This document shows positions 1 through 5,843 of a DNA stretch of 5,843 nt, piece after piece. Both the position numbers and the translations under genes were made by a program. The notes under the pieces were generated by a model. It was not told where the DNA came from. It ran no database searches and saw only the letters and a list, made by a program, of their open reading frames with translations. Positions within the stretch are counted from its first letter, which is position 1. Every line of letters starts with the position of its first letter. Source of the stretch: an uncultured Bacteroidota bacterium (GTDB lineage: Bacteria; Bacteroidota; Bacteroidia; Chitinophagales; Chitinophagaceae); NCBI GenBank assembly GCA_903851455.1, contig CAINOM010000320.1, positions 1 through 5,843 of the forward strand, in the 5' to 3' direction.

Positions 1-2
1 CC

Positions 3-1997
3 ACTACTAAAACAGATACTGTAAAGGTGGAGGGCTTCGACAGCTCATTTAATGTAATGGCGCAGTCCTTTGCCGACCTCCAGATGCTGCGCTACCAGGT
101 GCCGGGCTTCAATGGCCTCAGCCTGCAACAGAAGAAACTGGCCTATTACCTCTACGAGGCCGGGCTCAGTGGCCGCGACATGATCTATGACCAGAAGAGC
201 AAGTACGGACTAACGGTGCGCAAAACGCTGGAAACAGTTTACGGCACCTACAAAGGCGATAAGAACAGCGAAGACTGGAAGAAGTTCGAAGTCTACTGTG
301 GCAGGTTTTGGTTCAGCAATGGCAACCACCACCACTATAGCAACGAGAAATTTCTTCCTGAGTGCTCGGCAGACTATTTTGCCGGCATCGTGAAGGCAAG
401 CGATACCACGCAATTGCCCAAAAACACCGGTGAGAGTACAGATGCATTCCTTGCACGGATCAAGCCGATCGTTTTTGATCCGAAGGTTGAACCAAAGGTG
501 GTAGATCTTCGGCCGAACATCGATAACATCACCAACTCGTCTAACAACTTCTATGAAGGCGTAACACAGAAAGAAGTGGAAGACTTCTATGCTAAGTTCG
601 ATACCAAGGACAGCGCTCCTGCATGGGGGCTCAACAGCAAGCTGGTAAAGGAGAATGGAACAATAACAGAACATACCTGGAAGAGCGGCGGCATGTATGG
701 TGCTGCAATTGACAAGATCATATACTGGCTGGAAAAAGCATCTGCTGTAGCAGAAGACGATGTTCAGAAAAAATCGCTCGACCTGCTTGTGCAATACTAC
801 AAAACCGGCGATCTGAAGATATGGGGCCAATACAACATCGCCTGGGTACATTCCGGATCGCGCATAGATGCAGTCGTTGGCTTTATCGAAGTATACCTCG
901 ACGCCATCGGCAAGAAGGGTAGCTTCGAAAGCACCATATCATTGAAAGATATGGAAGAGACAAAACGCATAGAAGCTATTGCCAACCAGGCGCAGTGGTT
1001 TGAAGACAATTCGCCTATTATGCCCAAGCACAAAAAGAAAACGGTAAAGGGCATAACCGGTAAAGCAATAACTGTAATCGTAGAGAGCGGGGATGCTGCC
1101 CCAAGCACACCTATTGGCATCAACCTGCCGAACGCGGAATGGATACGCAAAGAACATGGCTCTAAATCGGTTTCGCTGTCTAACATTATCCACTCGTATA
1201 ACGTAGTAGGCGCGAAAAGCGGCATGATCGATGAGTTCGGCGGCAACGATACCGTTGTGGCGCGCATGAAAAAGTATGGTGCCCTGGCCAGCGATCTGCA
1301 TACCGATATGCACGAGTGCATAGGTCATGCATCAGGCCAGATAGACAGCGGTGTGGAGACAACCGACAAAACACTCAAGAACTACGCAAGCTGCCTCGAA
1401 GAAGCCCGTGCAGACCTTGTAGGCCTGTACTACATAATGGACAAGAAGCTGGTAGACATTGGCGTAATGCCCGACATCGAAGTAGGTAAGGCCGGCTATG
1501 ACAACTATATGATGAACGGCCTGATGACCCAGCTCACACGCCTGAAACCCGGAGAGCAGCTCGAGGAAGCGCACATGCGCAACCGTGCACTTATAGCACA
1601 CTGGGCTTATGAAAAAGGCAAGAAAGACAACGTTGTCGCCTTTGTGACAAGGAACGGAAAGACCTATGTGCAGGTGAACGATTACAACAAGCTCCGCGAC
1701 CTTTTCGGCCAATTACTCAAGGAGATACAGCGCATCAAGTCAGAAGGTGACTACAAGGCAGGCAAAGACCTCGTTGAGAACTATGGTGTAAAGGTGGACG
1801 CAAAGCTGCACAAGGAAATTCTGGAGCGCTTCGCAAAGCTGAACATCAAGCCATACCGCGGCTTCATTCAGCCTAAACTCGTACCCGTAATGAACGGCAA
1901 CGACATCAGCGATGTGAAGATCGAATACCCCGACAACTTCTTCACTCAAATGTTGGAATACGGCAAAACCTACGGTTTCCTGCCTGTGAAGAATTAA
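3..1997 (+). CDS. Dipeptidyl peptidase III (peptidase family M49), 5' end outside the window
   Basis: Zinc exopeptidase that removes dipeptides from the N-terminus of short peptides. The reading frame is open to the left edge, so the GTG at 27 is an internal Val; residues are counted from the codon at 3. The M49 signature HECIGH is at residues 437-442 (bases 1311-1328) and EEARAD at 466-471 (bases 1398-1415). By family analogy His437, His442 and Glu467 bind zinc and Glu438 is catalytic. FWFSNGNHHHYS at 102-113 is a conserved N-lobe block. His524, in EEAHMRN, sits at the spacing expected for the substrate-binding His568 of human DPP III. The 664 codons visible compare with about 675 in the Bacteroides thetaiotaomicron enzyme, so only a short N-terminus is missing. 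The Thr/Lys/Asp-rich start (TTKTDTVK) resembles the linker after a lipoprotein signal, but that part cannot be seen. The closely spaced HECIGH and EEARAD motifs are the bacterial form. The gene is convergent with the M56 gene. The family call is firm; cellular location is inferred. Confidence 0.97.
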   Translation, partial: TTKTDTVKVEGFDSSFNVMAQSFADLQMLRYQVPGFNGLSLQQKKLAYYLYEAGLSGRDMIYDQKSKYGLTVRKTLETVYGTYKGDKNSEDWKKFEVYCGRFWFSNGNHHHYSNEKFLPECSADYFAGIVKASDTTQLPKNTGESTDAFLARIKPIVFDPKVEPKVVDLRPNIDNITNSSNNFYEGVTQKEVEDFYAKFDTKDSAPAWGLNSKLVKENGTITEHTWKSGGMYGAAIDKIIYWLEKASAVAEDDVQKKSLDLLVQYYKTGDLKIWGQYNIAWVHSGSRIDAVVGFIEVYLDAIGKKGSFESTISLKDMEETKRIEAIANQAQWFEDNSPIMPKHKKKTVKGITGKAITVIVESGDAAPSTPIGINLPNAEWIRKEHGSKSVSLSNIIHSYNVVGAKSGMIDEFGGNDTVVARMKKYGALASDLHTDMHECIGHASGQIDSGVETTDKTLKNYASCLEEARADLVGLYYIMDKKLVDIGVMPDIEVGKAGYDNYMMNGLMTQLTRLKPGEQLEEAHMRNRALIAHWAYEKGKKDNVVAFVTRNGKTYVQVNDYNKLRDLFGQLLKEIQRIKSEGDYKAGKDLVENYGVKVDAKLHKEILERFAKLNIKPYRGFIQPKLVPVMNGNDISDVKIEYPDNFFTQMLEYGKTYGFLPVKN

Positions 1998-2017
1998 TAC
2001 AAATCATCTAAGAAATC

Positions 2018-2050
2018 ATGGCCACTCTATACAAGGGTGGCTATTTTTTT
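2018..2050 (+). terminator. Rho-independent terminator of the DPP III gene
   Basis: A 10-bp stem (2018-2027 with 2035-2044, two G-U pairs) closes a 7-nt loop and runs straight into seven T residues at 2044-2050. It begins 20 nt after the DPP III stop codon. Read from the other strand it lacks a following T run, so it should act mainly on the + strand gene. Confidence 0.85.
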
Positions 2051-2108
2051 GCTAAACAAATTTCTTGCACAAAGCAATCTGCTCATTGGAAAATGAAAGT
2101 GCGCTACA

Positions 2109-2167
2109 CCTCCCCTCCTGTTTTTAGGAGGGGATGACCGTTGCCAGCAACGGTCTGGGGTGGTTGG
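2109..2167. repeat. GC-rich intergenic repeat with two adjacent hairpins
   Basis: This element lies between two convergent genes. The first hairpin has a perfect 9-bp stem, 2111-2119 (TCCCCTCCT) with 2126-2134 (AGGAGGGGA), and a 6-nt loop. The second has a perfect 8-bp stem, 2136-2143 (GACCGTTG) with 2148-2155 (CAACGGTC), and a CCAG loop. A G-rich tail, CTGGGGTGGTTGG, follows at 2155-2167. The C-rich/G-rich style matches dispersed intergenic repeats common in Bacteroidota genomes; that is from general knowledge, since only one window is visible. There is no T tract on either strand, so it is not a classical terminator, although it could slow polymerase or protect the 3' end of the M56 mRNA. 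A small open frame crossing it (2027-2257, -) is not considered a gene. Confidence 0.65.
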
Positions 2168-2207
2168 CTCGCACCGAACAATCTGCCCAGATACCTCATC
2201 CCAACTC

Positions 2208-3692
2208 TCACTGTAATTCTTTCCAGTTACGATCGTCATTCGTCTCATAGACTTCATGATCTGCTACTTTTATCGATCGGCTGAACCCCATATCGTCATA
2301 ATAGGCGATTACCTTTTTTCCGTCAAGCATTCCGGGAACAAAAGGAGGCACCTTTTGCATCAGATCGTTTATCTTACCGAATATGATCTGCTGATCTTTC
2401 TTGTCAATACTTGTTATCCTTGACGAATCCATGATGAGACTTTCGCGGATAAAATACCTGTTGCTCTTTCTCACATTCTCGTATTCATAGTAAACTATCT
2501 TACCTTTTTCATCGATTATTAGATTATTAATGATAAGGCAATAATAACCATCATCCATTTTGGCAAAGTCGCTTTTCAAATTATGCATCAGGTATTCCCA
2601 CAGGTCGGAATTGCTACCGGCGAAATAGGGTTCCTTTAACGTATTCCCTTTGAAATCATGGTGATAAATTGGTTTGCCGTTCATTTTTACAAGCTGATTG
2701 GCAGCGGTCTCTATCATTGTGTGCTCTTTGCCGGTAACGGGATCAGTCGTCAATATTGTGTCAGCATGGAATTTACGCAATTCAAATTTATTGCCTCGGT
2801 ATGTGACTGTATTCCCGTTCTTCACAAACTTCTGCGAAAAACTATTCTTTGAAAAGCACACAATGCACACCAGTGCCAACGGCACGAATACGAGCATTTT
2901 TGTTCTGGCTGCTGCGGTCGATTTTCTTGTTAGCATAACGATCCTATTTTTTATGGGTGAACGATTAAATGAATGAGAAATAGATGGGGCTGTTTGCAGC
3001 AGCGCTTGCTCTATGAGGAACTTCCCATAAAACTGCGGCTTCGCTTTGCCGGTCTTATCTGCCTGATATTCATGCTGCATCATCAGCCGCTTCTGGTATA
3101 CATACACCAGCGGGTGAAACCAGAATGCGATCTTCGCCACCTGCATCAGCAGCACATCTAAAAAGTGAAGCAGCAGTCCGTGCATTTGCTCGTGGGCTAT
3201 GATGGTATCCCACTCTTCCTGCGTATACCTATCGCGCTTACTTACAAACACTAAGTTGAACAAAGAGAACGGGCTATAGTCTTTCCCCGTTTCAACGATC
3301 ACGCAGGAACCTTGGCGATAGCGGTTTCCCGCGCGGTACAATCTTGCAATCCTTACAACCTCTGCTATCAACAACAATACGGTTACCAGCACTCCGGCCA
3401 CGTATACATAACCAAGATATAGCTCCCAATTTATTACGCCCGACGATGGTGCCGCCGCCGCAACAATTGTCTCCTTTGCCGATATCACACGCTCCACAGG
3501 CCGTTGCAGCGCGGCATTGTACAGCGCACCATCATCCTGCCATTGCCACAGCGGCAGCAGCGCCCCAAGCAGAAAGGTAAGCAACAGGTAAAATCTGTTA
3601 TACCCATGATAACTCTCCCTGCGCAGGAACACATCAAACAGTACCAGGCTGATCAGCCATATCGCCGTTGCATTTAAAAGATATTGTAGCAT
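2208..3692 (-). CDS. BlaR1-like M56 family membrane metallopeptidase with a TonB-C-like extracytoplasmic domain
   Basis: Probable signal-transducing membrane protease (494 residues) that would inactivate the BlaI-type repressor encoded just upstream. Hydrophobic segments lie near residues 4-22, 33-50, 92-110 and 266-284. The cytoplasmic protease loop holds PFSLF (141-145), the zinc motif HEQMH (167-171) and HEYQAD (207-212), which has the downstream acidic residues conserved in M56. KNRIVMLTRKS (248-258) before the last membrane segment is typical of Bacteroidota members. The outer part (about 286-494) has no SxxK or KTG motif, so it is not the penicillin-binding domain of BlaR1/MecR1. Its end (about 380-475), with KGK at 396-398, PPFVPG at 449-454 and DGKKV at 457-461, resembles the TonB C-terminal domain. 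It is also similar to the protein at 4144-4752. Only 5 nt separate it from the repressor gene, indicating one operon. M56 membership is solid; the signal sensed is unknown. Confidence 0.9.
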   Translation of the reverse strand: MLQYLLNATAIWLISLVLFDVFLRRESYHGYNRFYLLLTFLLGALLPLWQWQDDGALYNAALQRPVERVISAKETIVAAAAPSSGVINWELYLGYVYVAGVLVTVLLLIAEVVRIARLYRAGNRYRQGSCVIVETGKDYSPFSLFNLVFVSKRDRYTQEEWDTIIAHEQMHGLLLHFLDVLLMQVAKIAFWFHPLVYVYQKRLMMQHEYQADKTGKAKPQFYGKFLIEQALLQTAPSISHSFNRSPIKNRIVMLTRKSTAAARTKMLVFVPLALVCIVCFSKNSFSQKFVKNGNTVTYRGNKFELRKFHADTILTTDPVTGKEHTMIETAANQLVKMNGKPIYHHDFKGNTLKEPYFAGSNSDLWEYLMHNLKSDFAKMDDGYYCLIINNLIIDEKGKIVYYEYENVRKSNRYFIRESLIMDSSRITSIDKKDQQIIFGKINDLMQKVPPFVPGMLDGKKVIAYYDDMGFSRSIKVADHEVYETNDDRNWKELQ

Positions 3693-3697
3693 ACTAC

Positions 3698-4078
3698 CTA
3701 TTTTTTAGGATTATCAATCGACTTCATCAGTTCATTAAGTTCCTTCAGGTTCATATCCTCGCTCTGCACCAGGAAGCTCACCAACTTTTTAGGCGAGCCG
3801 CCAAAGTATTTTTCCACCAGGCTTTTTACGCCATGTTGTGCATACTCTTCCTTCGTTACTATGGGGAAATACTCGTGCGTCTTGCCATAGGCTTTGTGCC
3901 CCACAAACTCTTTCTTCTCAAGTATGCGCACCACAGATGAGATCGTACTGTGCGGCATATCCGGGTCGCCCAGTTTGTCTATAATGTCGCGCACCACGCA
4001 GCGCTCCAGCTGCCAGATGATGTGCATTACTTCTTCCTCAGCCTTAGTTAGTGTAGGTAATGTCATTTTCCGTTTCAT
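3698..4078 (-). CDS. BlaI/MecI/CopY-family winged-helix transcriptional repressor
   Basis: DNA-binding repressor of 126 residues, the same length as staphylococcal BlaI. The N-terminal winged helix spans about residues 8-80: the motif LTKAEEEVMHIIW (10-22) opens it, PHSTISSVVRILEKK (42-56) holds the recognition helix, and the wing follows around HKAYGKTHEY (61-70). Residues 82-122 should form the helical dimerisation arm. The BlaI scissile bond (Asn101-Phe102 in Staphylococcus) aligns with Phe102-Leu103 here, inside LVSFLVQSEDM (99-109); the Asn is not kept. Translation probably starts at the ATG at 4076-4078; Met5 is an alternative. No clear Shine-Dalgarno precedes either. A palindrome at 4078-4095 and a promoter at 4110-4142 suggest autoregulation. 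The M56 gene follows after 5 nt, so cleavage of this repressor by that protein is the natural model, by analogy with BlaR1-BlaI and not shown here. Confidence 0.94.
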   Translation of the reverse strand: MKRKMTLPTLTKAEEEVMHIIWQLERCVVRDIIDKLGDPDMPHSTISSVVRILEKKEFVGHKAYGKTHEYFPIVTKEEYAQHGVKSLVEKYFGGSPKKLVSFLVQSEDMNLKELNELMKSIDNPKK

Positions 4079-4095
4079 AACGTAAATCTACGTTA
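4078..4095. promoter_or_regulatory. Candidate operator of the BlaI-like repressor
   Basis: A perfect inverted repeat, TAACGTA - 4 nt - TACGTTA, touches the first base of the repressor start codon and lies downstream of the predicted transcription start. Dyad symmetry next to the regulator's own gene, in a family that binds as a dimer and usually represses itself, makes this the best operator candidate. The half-site differs from the TACA/TGTA core known for staphylococcal BlaI. No second full copy was seen in the window, including upstream of the exported protein. Confidence 0.6.
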
Positions 4096-4109
4096 CAAAA
4101 CTGAAAAAC

Positions 4110-4142
4110 CAAATTTATTTATAAGAGTGTGGGAAAATTCAA
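4110..4142 (-). promoter_or_regulatory. Candidate Bacteroidota-type promoter of the repressor / M56 operon
   Basis: On the minus strand a TTG (4140-4142) is followed after 22 nt by TAAATTTG (4110-4117). This matches the TTG-N17-23-TAnnTTTG consensus described for Bacteroidota primary sigma factors. Transcription would start near 4103, giving a leader of roughly 25 nt that contains the palindrome at 4078-4095. The -33 element overlaps the stop codon region of the upstream exported-protein gene by one or two bases at most, so that gene may also read into this operon. Confidence 0.55.
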
Positions 4143-4143
4143 T

Positions 4144-4752
4144 CTATTTTGAGTAGTAAATACTACGGTTGTTCACCCTGAAGTACGCCTTCCAGATATC
4201 TTTATCATTCACAAAAGCCGGGCTCTTGCCCTTGTGGTCATTGTCATTGGCAGGAATAAAATTCGCCTCGTCCATTACGGTACACAGTCTTTTAAATATG
4301 GCTAACTGCACATCCAAAGCCAGTGGGTTCGCTCCCGAAGAATCCCGTATCTCCTCATACCTGAAGTAATCCACCTTACCCTTCACACCCACCAGGATAT
4401 CCCGCAGGTTAAGCGTGTAGTTGCCATCAGGTATTTTATTGAGTTCGTCTGCAATACCGTTAAACAAATAGTCATGAAAAATCCACTCACCTTTGTATTG
4501 CGGCTCGTTGCCATTTACCTGCACCTTGGCGCCGTTTACTTTTACCGGCCTGGCAATGGTGATTGCTCTGTGTACAACCGTATCAGCACCCCTATCCTGG
4601 TCCAGCTTAAAGTCACCCGCCTTTACCTTAGAAAACTCAATGGCCACGCCCTTGCGCACCACCTTATCACCATTTCTCTGGAAGGTTTGAGATTTGCTTG
4701 CCAGTGACATGCACGTCAACAGGAGAATAGAGAAAAACTTTGCGTTGCTCAT
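4144..4752 (-). CDS. Exported protein, stand-alone paralogue of the M56 protein's extracytoplasmic domain
   Basis: Hypothetical protein of 202 residues without an assigned function. A signal peptide is clear: Lys5, a hydrophobic core at 6-18, then SKSQ (19-22) with cleavage likely near Gln22. There is no lipobox cysteine at a suitable place, so it should be soluble in the periplasm or released. The mature part aligns with residues 286-494 of the M56 protein: S21-Q22 with S286-Q287 and shared F, NG, V and G nearby, then DGNYTLNL...EEIRDS (109-138) against 381-410, where 12 of 30 residues are identical without gaps by my count. Its end, with KGKV (124-127), SSG (138-140), ALD (145-147) and FIPA (165-168), resembles the TonB C-terminal fold. 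The 65-nt gap to the repressor gene holds no terminator hairpin, so co-transcription is possible. The start is the ATG at 4750-4752, which places the signal peptide correctly. A role as soluble partner, decoy or ligand-binding subunit of the M56 sensor is inference. Confidence 0.85.
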   Translation of the reverse strand: MSNAKFFSILLLTCMSLASKSQTFQRNGDKVVRKGVAIEFSKVKAGDFKLDQDRGADTVVHRAITIARPVKVNGAKVQVNGNEPQYKGEWIFHDYLFNGIADELNKIPDGNYTLNLRDILVGVKGKVDYFRYEEIRDSSGANPLALDVQLAIFKRLCTVMDEANFIPANDNDHKGKSPAFVNDKDIWKAYFRVNNRSIYYSK

Positions 4753-4833
4753 CTTATGGTCTGTTTATGTAAAAGGCTGCAAGGGCTAATAATGTCTTGA
4801 AAATATATACCAATTGATGTTTGGGCATTACCT

Positions 4834-4865
4834 CAAAGTAACCAAACACAAGTTAATAAATCCAA
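4834..4865 (-). promoter_or_regulatory. Weak promoter candidate for the exported-protein gene
   Basis: On the minus strand TTG (4863-4865) is followed after 21 nt by TTACTTTG (4834-4841), one base away from TAnnTTTG. The leader would be about 75 nt. The AT-rich run near 4803-4810 (TATATTTT on the minus strand) is an alternative -7 element but has no well-spaced partner. The terminator at 4882-4905 just upstream makes some promoter in this stretch likely. Confidence 0.25.
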
Positions 4866-4881
4866 TAAAAAATCAAAAGAC

Positions 4882-4905
4882 AAAAGCCGGCGTTAACCGG
4901 CTTTT
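4882..4905 (-). terminator. Intrinsic terminator downstream of etfA
   Basis: A perfect 9-bp stem (AAAAGCCGG with CCGGCTTTT) closes a 6-nt loop. On the minus strand the descending arm ends in TTTT and is followed by a T-rich stretch down to about 4865. It lies 63 nt past the etfA stop codon and separates etfA from the exported-protein gene. Being symmetrical, it could also stop + strand transcription. Confidence 0.75.
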
Positions 4906-4932
4906 AAAAAGATATTCCTCCTGTGTACGTGA

Positions 4933-4967
4933 CTCCTCCCCCTCCTTCGGAGAGGGCCGGGGAGAGG
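4933..4967. repeat. GC-rich intergenic repeat next to the etfA stop codon
   Basis: A C-rich arm (4934-4947) faces a G-rich arm (4949-4967). They can fold through CTCC-TTC-GGAG at 4942-4952 and, more loosely, through CCTCCCC with GGGGAGAGG. It shares with the element at 2109-2167 the plan of a C-rich arm, a short loop, a GGAG-type arm and a GGGG-rich tail, but lacks that element's ACCGTTG hairpin. It begins one base after the etfA stop codon and lies between that stop and the terminator at 4882-4905. It is probably a dispersed Bacteroidota intergenic repeat; copy number cannot be judged here. Confidence 0.5.
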
Positions 4968-4968
4968 T

Positions 4969-5841
4969 CTACTGTCCCTTGAATTTCTTCACCGCCGCAG
5001 TAAGCCTTGGCACTATGTCCATAGCATCACCCAGCACACCATAGTCTGCCGCCTTAAAGAATGGCGCCTCAGGGTCTTTATTGATCACCACAATGGTCTT
5101 CGATCCGTTCACACCGGCAAGGTGCTGTATGGCGCCAGATATACCCACTGCTATATACAGGTTCGGACGGATAGTACCACCCGTCTGGCCTACGTGCTCA
5201 TTGTGCGGGCGCCAGTGACTGTCAGCCACCGGGCGACTGCACGCCAGCGCTGCGCCCAGCTCCTTCGCCAGGTCTTCCAGCACATACCAGTTTTCCGGGC
5301 CCTTCAGGCCGCGGCCACCGCTCACTACCAACTCAGCTTCGCTCAACGGCACACTGCCACTCGCCTTGCTCACCTCTACTACTTTTATCGAGAAGTCTTT
5401 GTCTTCAAAAGTCACATCCAGGTTCTCTACCGTTGCGCTGCCCTCGCCTTTTACTACAGGATAGGTATTCGGCATCAGCGTGATCACCTTCACATCACTC
5501 GTCACATTCACAAAAGCAAATGCCTTGCCGCTGAACACATTCTTCTTTACCACAAACCCCTTGCTCAGGTCAGGGTAAGAAACAGCGCCCGCCACCAGGC
5601 CCGCCTTCAGGCGAGCAGCCAGCCTCGGCGATACCGCCTTGCCCACCGTATCATGCAATCCCACGATCACCTTAGCCCCTTCCTTAGCCGCCGCAGCCAG
5701 CATCACCTTGGTATACGCCCGGCTGTTGAAATCATTCAGCCGTGCATCCGTAGTGTGCAGCACCTTGCTAGCGCCATACTGGCCCAGCTCCTGCATCGCA
5801 GTATTGTCGGCATTACCCACCGCCACAGCCGTCACCGTAGT
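4969..5841 (-). CDS. etfA: Electron transfer flavoprotein subunit alpha, 5' end outside the window
   Basis: FAD-binding subunit of the cytoplasmic EtfAB heterodimer, which carries electrons from acyl-CoA and related dehydrogenases to the respiratory chain. The frame is open to the right edge; the GTG at 5833-5835 is an internal Val, and about 30 N-terminal residues are missing against the usual 315-325. Counting from the codon at 5839-5841, the N-terminal domain runs to about residue 165. The C-terminal FAD domain then shows [11 protein letters not shown] (170-180), SRPVAD (202-207), HVGQTGG (216-222), [15 protein letters not shown] (226-240) and the [16 protein letters not shown] stretch (253-268), all characteristic of EtfA/FixB. 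These include the Arg, Gln-Thr and Ser-Gly-Ala residues that contact FAD in known structures. The stop is TAG at 4969-4971. etfB is probably just upstream, beyond the edge, as is usual in Bacteroidota, but it is not visible. Confidence 0.97.
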   Translation of the reverse strand, partial: TTVTAVAVGNADNTAMQELGQYGASKVLHTTDARLNDFNSRAYTKVMLAAAAKEGAKVIVGLHDTVGKAVSPRLAARLKAGLVAGAVSYPDLSKGFVVKKNVFSGKAFAFVNVTSDVKVITLMPNTYPVVKGEGSATVENLDVTFEDKDFSIKVVEVSKASGSVPLSEAELVVSGGRGLKGPENWYVLEDLAKELGAALACSRPVADSHWRPHNEHVGQTGGTIRPNLYIAVGISGAIQHLAGVNGSKTIVVINKDPEAPFFKAADYGVLGDAMDIVPRLTAAVKKFKGQ

Positions 5842-5843
5842 GC

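Noticed and set aside
27..29. GTG as the start codon of the DPP III gene
   Set aside because: The frame stays open through eight further codons to the window edge, and family members have extra N-terminal residues, so this is an internal Val codon.
210..1949. Several minus-strand open frames of 62-213 codons opposite the DPP III gene
   Set aside because: All lie antisense to a well-conserved coding sequence, are rich in Cys/His/Arg in the manner of shadow frames, and show no recognisable domain.
2027..2257. 76-codon minus-strand open frame across the convergent gap
   Set aside because: It runs over the end of the M56 gene, the hairpin repeat and the terminator; its composition is that of translated repeat and it has no family likeness.
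1199..2643. Isolated TAACGTA half-sites at 1199-1205 and 2637-2643 as extra repressor operators
   Set aside because: Both are inside coding sequence and lack the second inverted half-site, so chance occurrence is more likely.
2208..4078. Beta-lactam resistance locus
   Set aside because: There is no beta-lactamase or penicillin-binding protein in the window and the M56 receptor has no penicillin-binding motifs; only the signalling families are shared with bla/mec.
2658..4085. Plus-strand open frames of 62-92 codons opposite the M56 and repressor genes
   Set aside because: Each is antisense to a gene with clear family motifs; none has a recognisable domain.
4169..5044. Plus-strand open frames of 65-77 codons opposite the exported-protein gene and across the gap to etfA
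   Set aside because: They overlap the antisense of a signal-peptide protein or cross the terminator and repeat, with no domain or start signal.
5833..5835. GTG as the start codon of etfA
   Set aside because: It falls in a conserved [10 protein letters not shown] segment inside the N-terminal domain; the frame is open to the window edge and EtfA normally has about 30 more residues before it.

Overview
The window looks like a chromosomal piece of a Bacteroidota genome, most likely from the Chitinophagaceae/Sphingobacteriales side. The reasons are a Bacteroides-type M49 peptidase, a BlaI / M56 pair of the kind common in that phylum, a promoter candidate matching the TTG...TAnnTTTG consensus of Bacteroidota sigma factors, weak or absent Shine-Dalgarno sequences, and GC-rich hairpin repeats between genes. 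The phylum is well supported; the family is an inference.

Layout. Positions 1-1997 (+) hold nearly all of a dipeptidyl peptidase III gene whose 5' end lies outside the window. It ends at a good intrinsic terminator (2018-2050). The convergent gap that follows (1998-2207) also holds a double-hairpin repeat (2109-2167). Positions 2208-4078 (-) carry a two-gene BlaI / BlaR1-like module: a 126-residue winged-helix repressor (3698-4078) and, 5 nt downstream, a 494-residue membrane M56 metallopeptidase (2208-3692). Just upstream on the same strand is a 202-residue exported protein (4144-4752). After a terminator hairpin (4882-4905) and a second GC-rich repeat (4933-4967) comes the 3' part of etfA (4969-5841, -), whose start is beyond the right edge.

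How the genes work together. The repressor has a perfect 7-4-7 palindrome (4078-4095) touching its start codon, just downstream of a phylum-type promoter (4110-4142), which fits autorepression. The M56 protein keeps the HExxH protease site, but its extracytoplasmic part is not a penicillin-binding sensor. It is a divergent domain whose end resembles the TonB C-terminal fold. The 202-residue exported protein is a stand-alone paralogue of that same domain, similar from the end of the membrane/signal segment onwards. I therefore read 2208-4752 as a three-part signalling module: repressor, membrane protease-sensor and soluble sensor-like protein. Its stimulus is unknown. DPP III and EtfA look like ordinary housekeeping neighbours. 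I saw no RNA genes, CRISPR arrays or insertion sequences.
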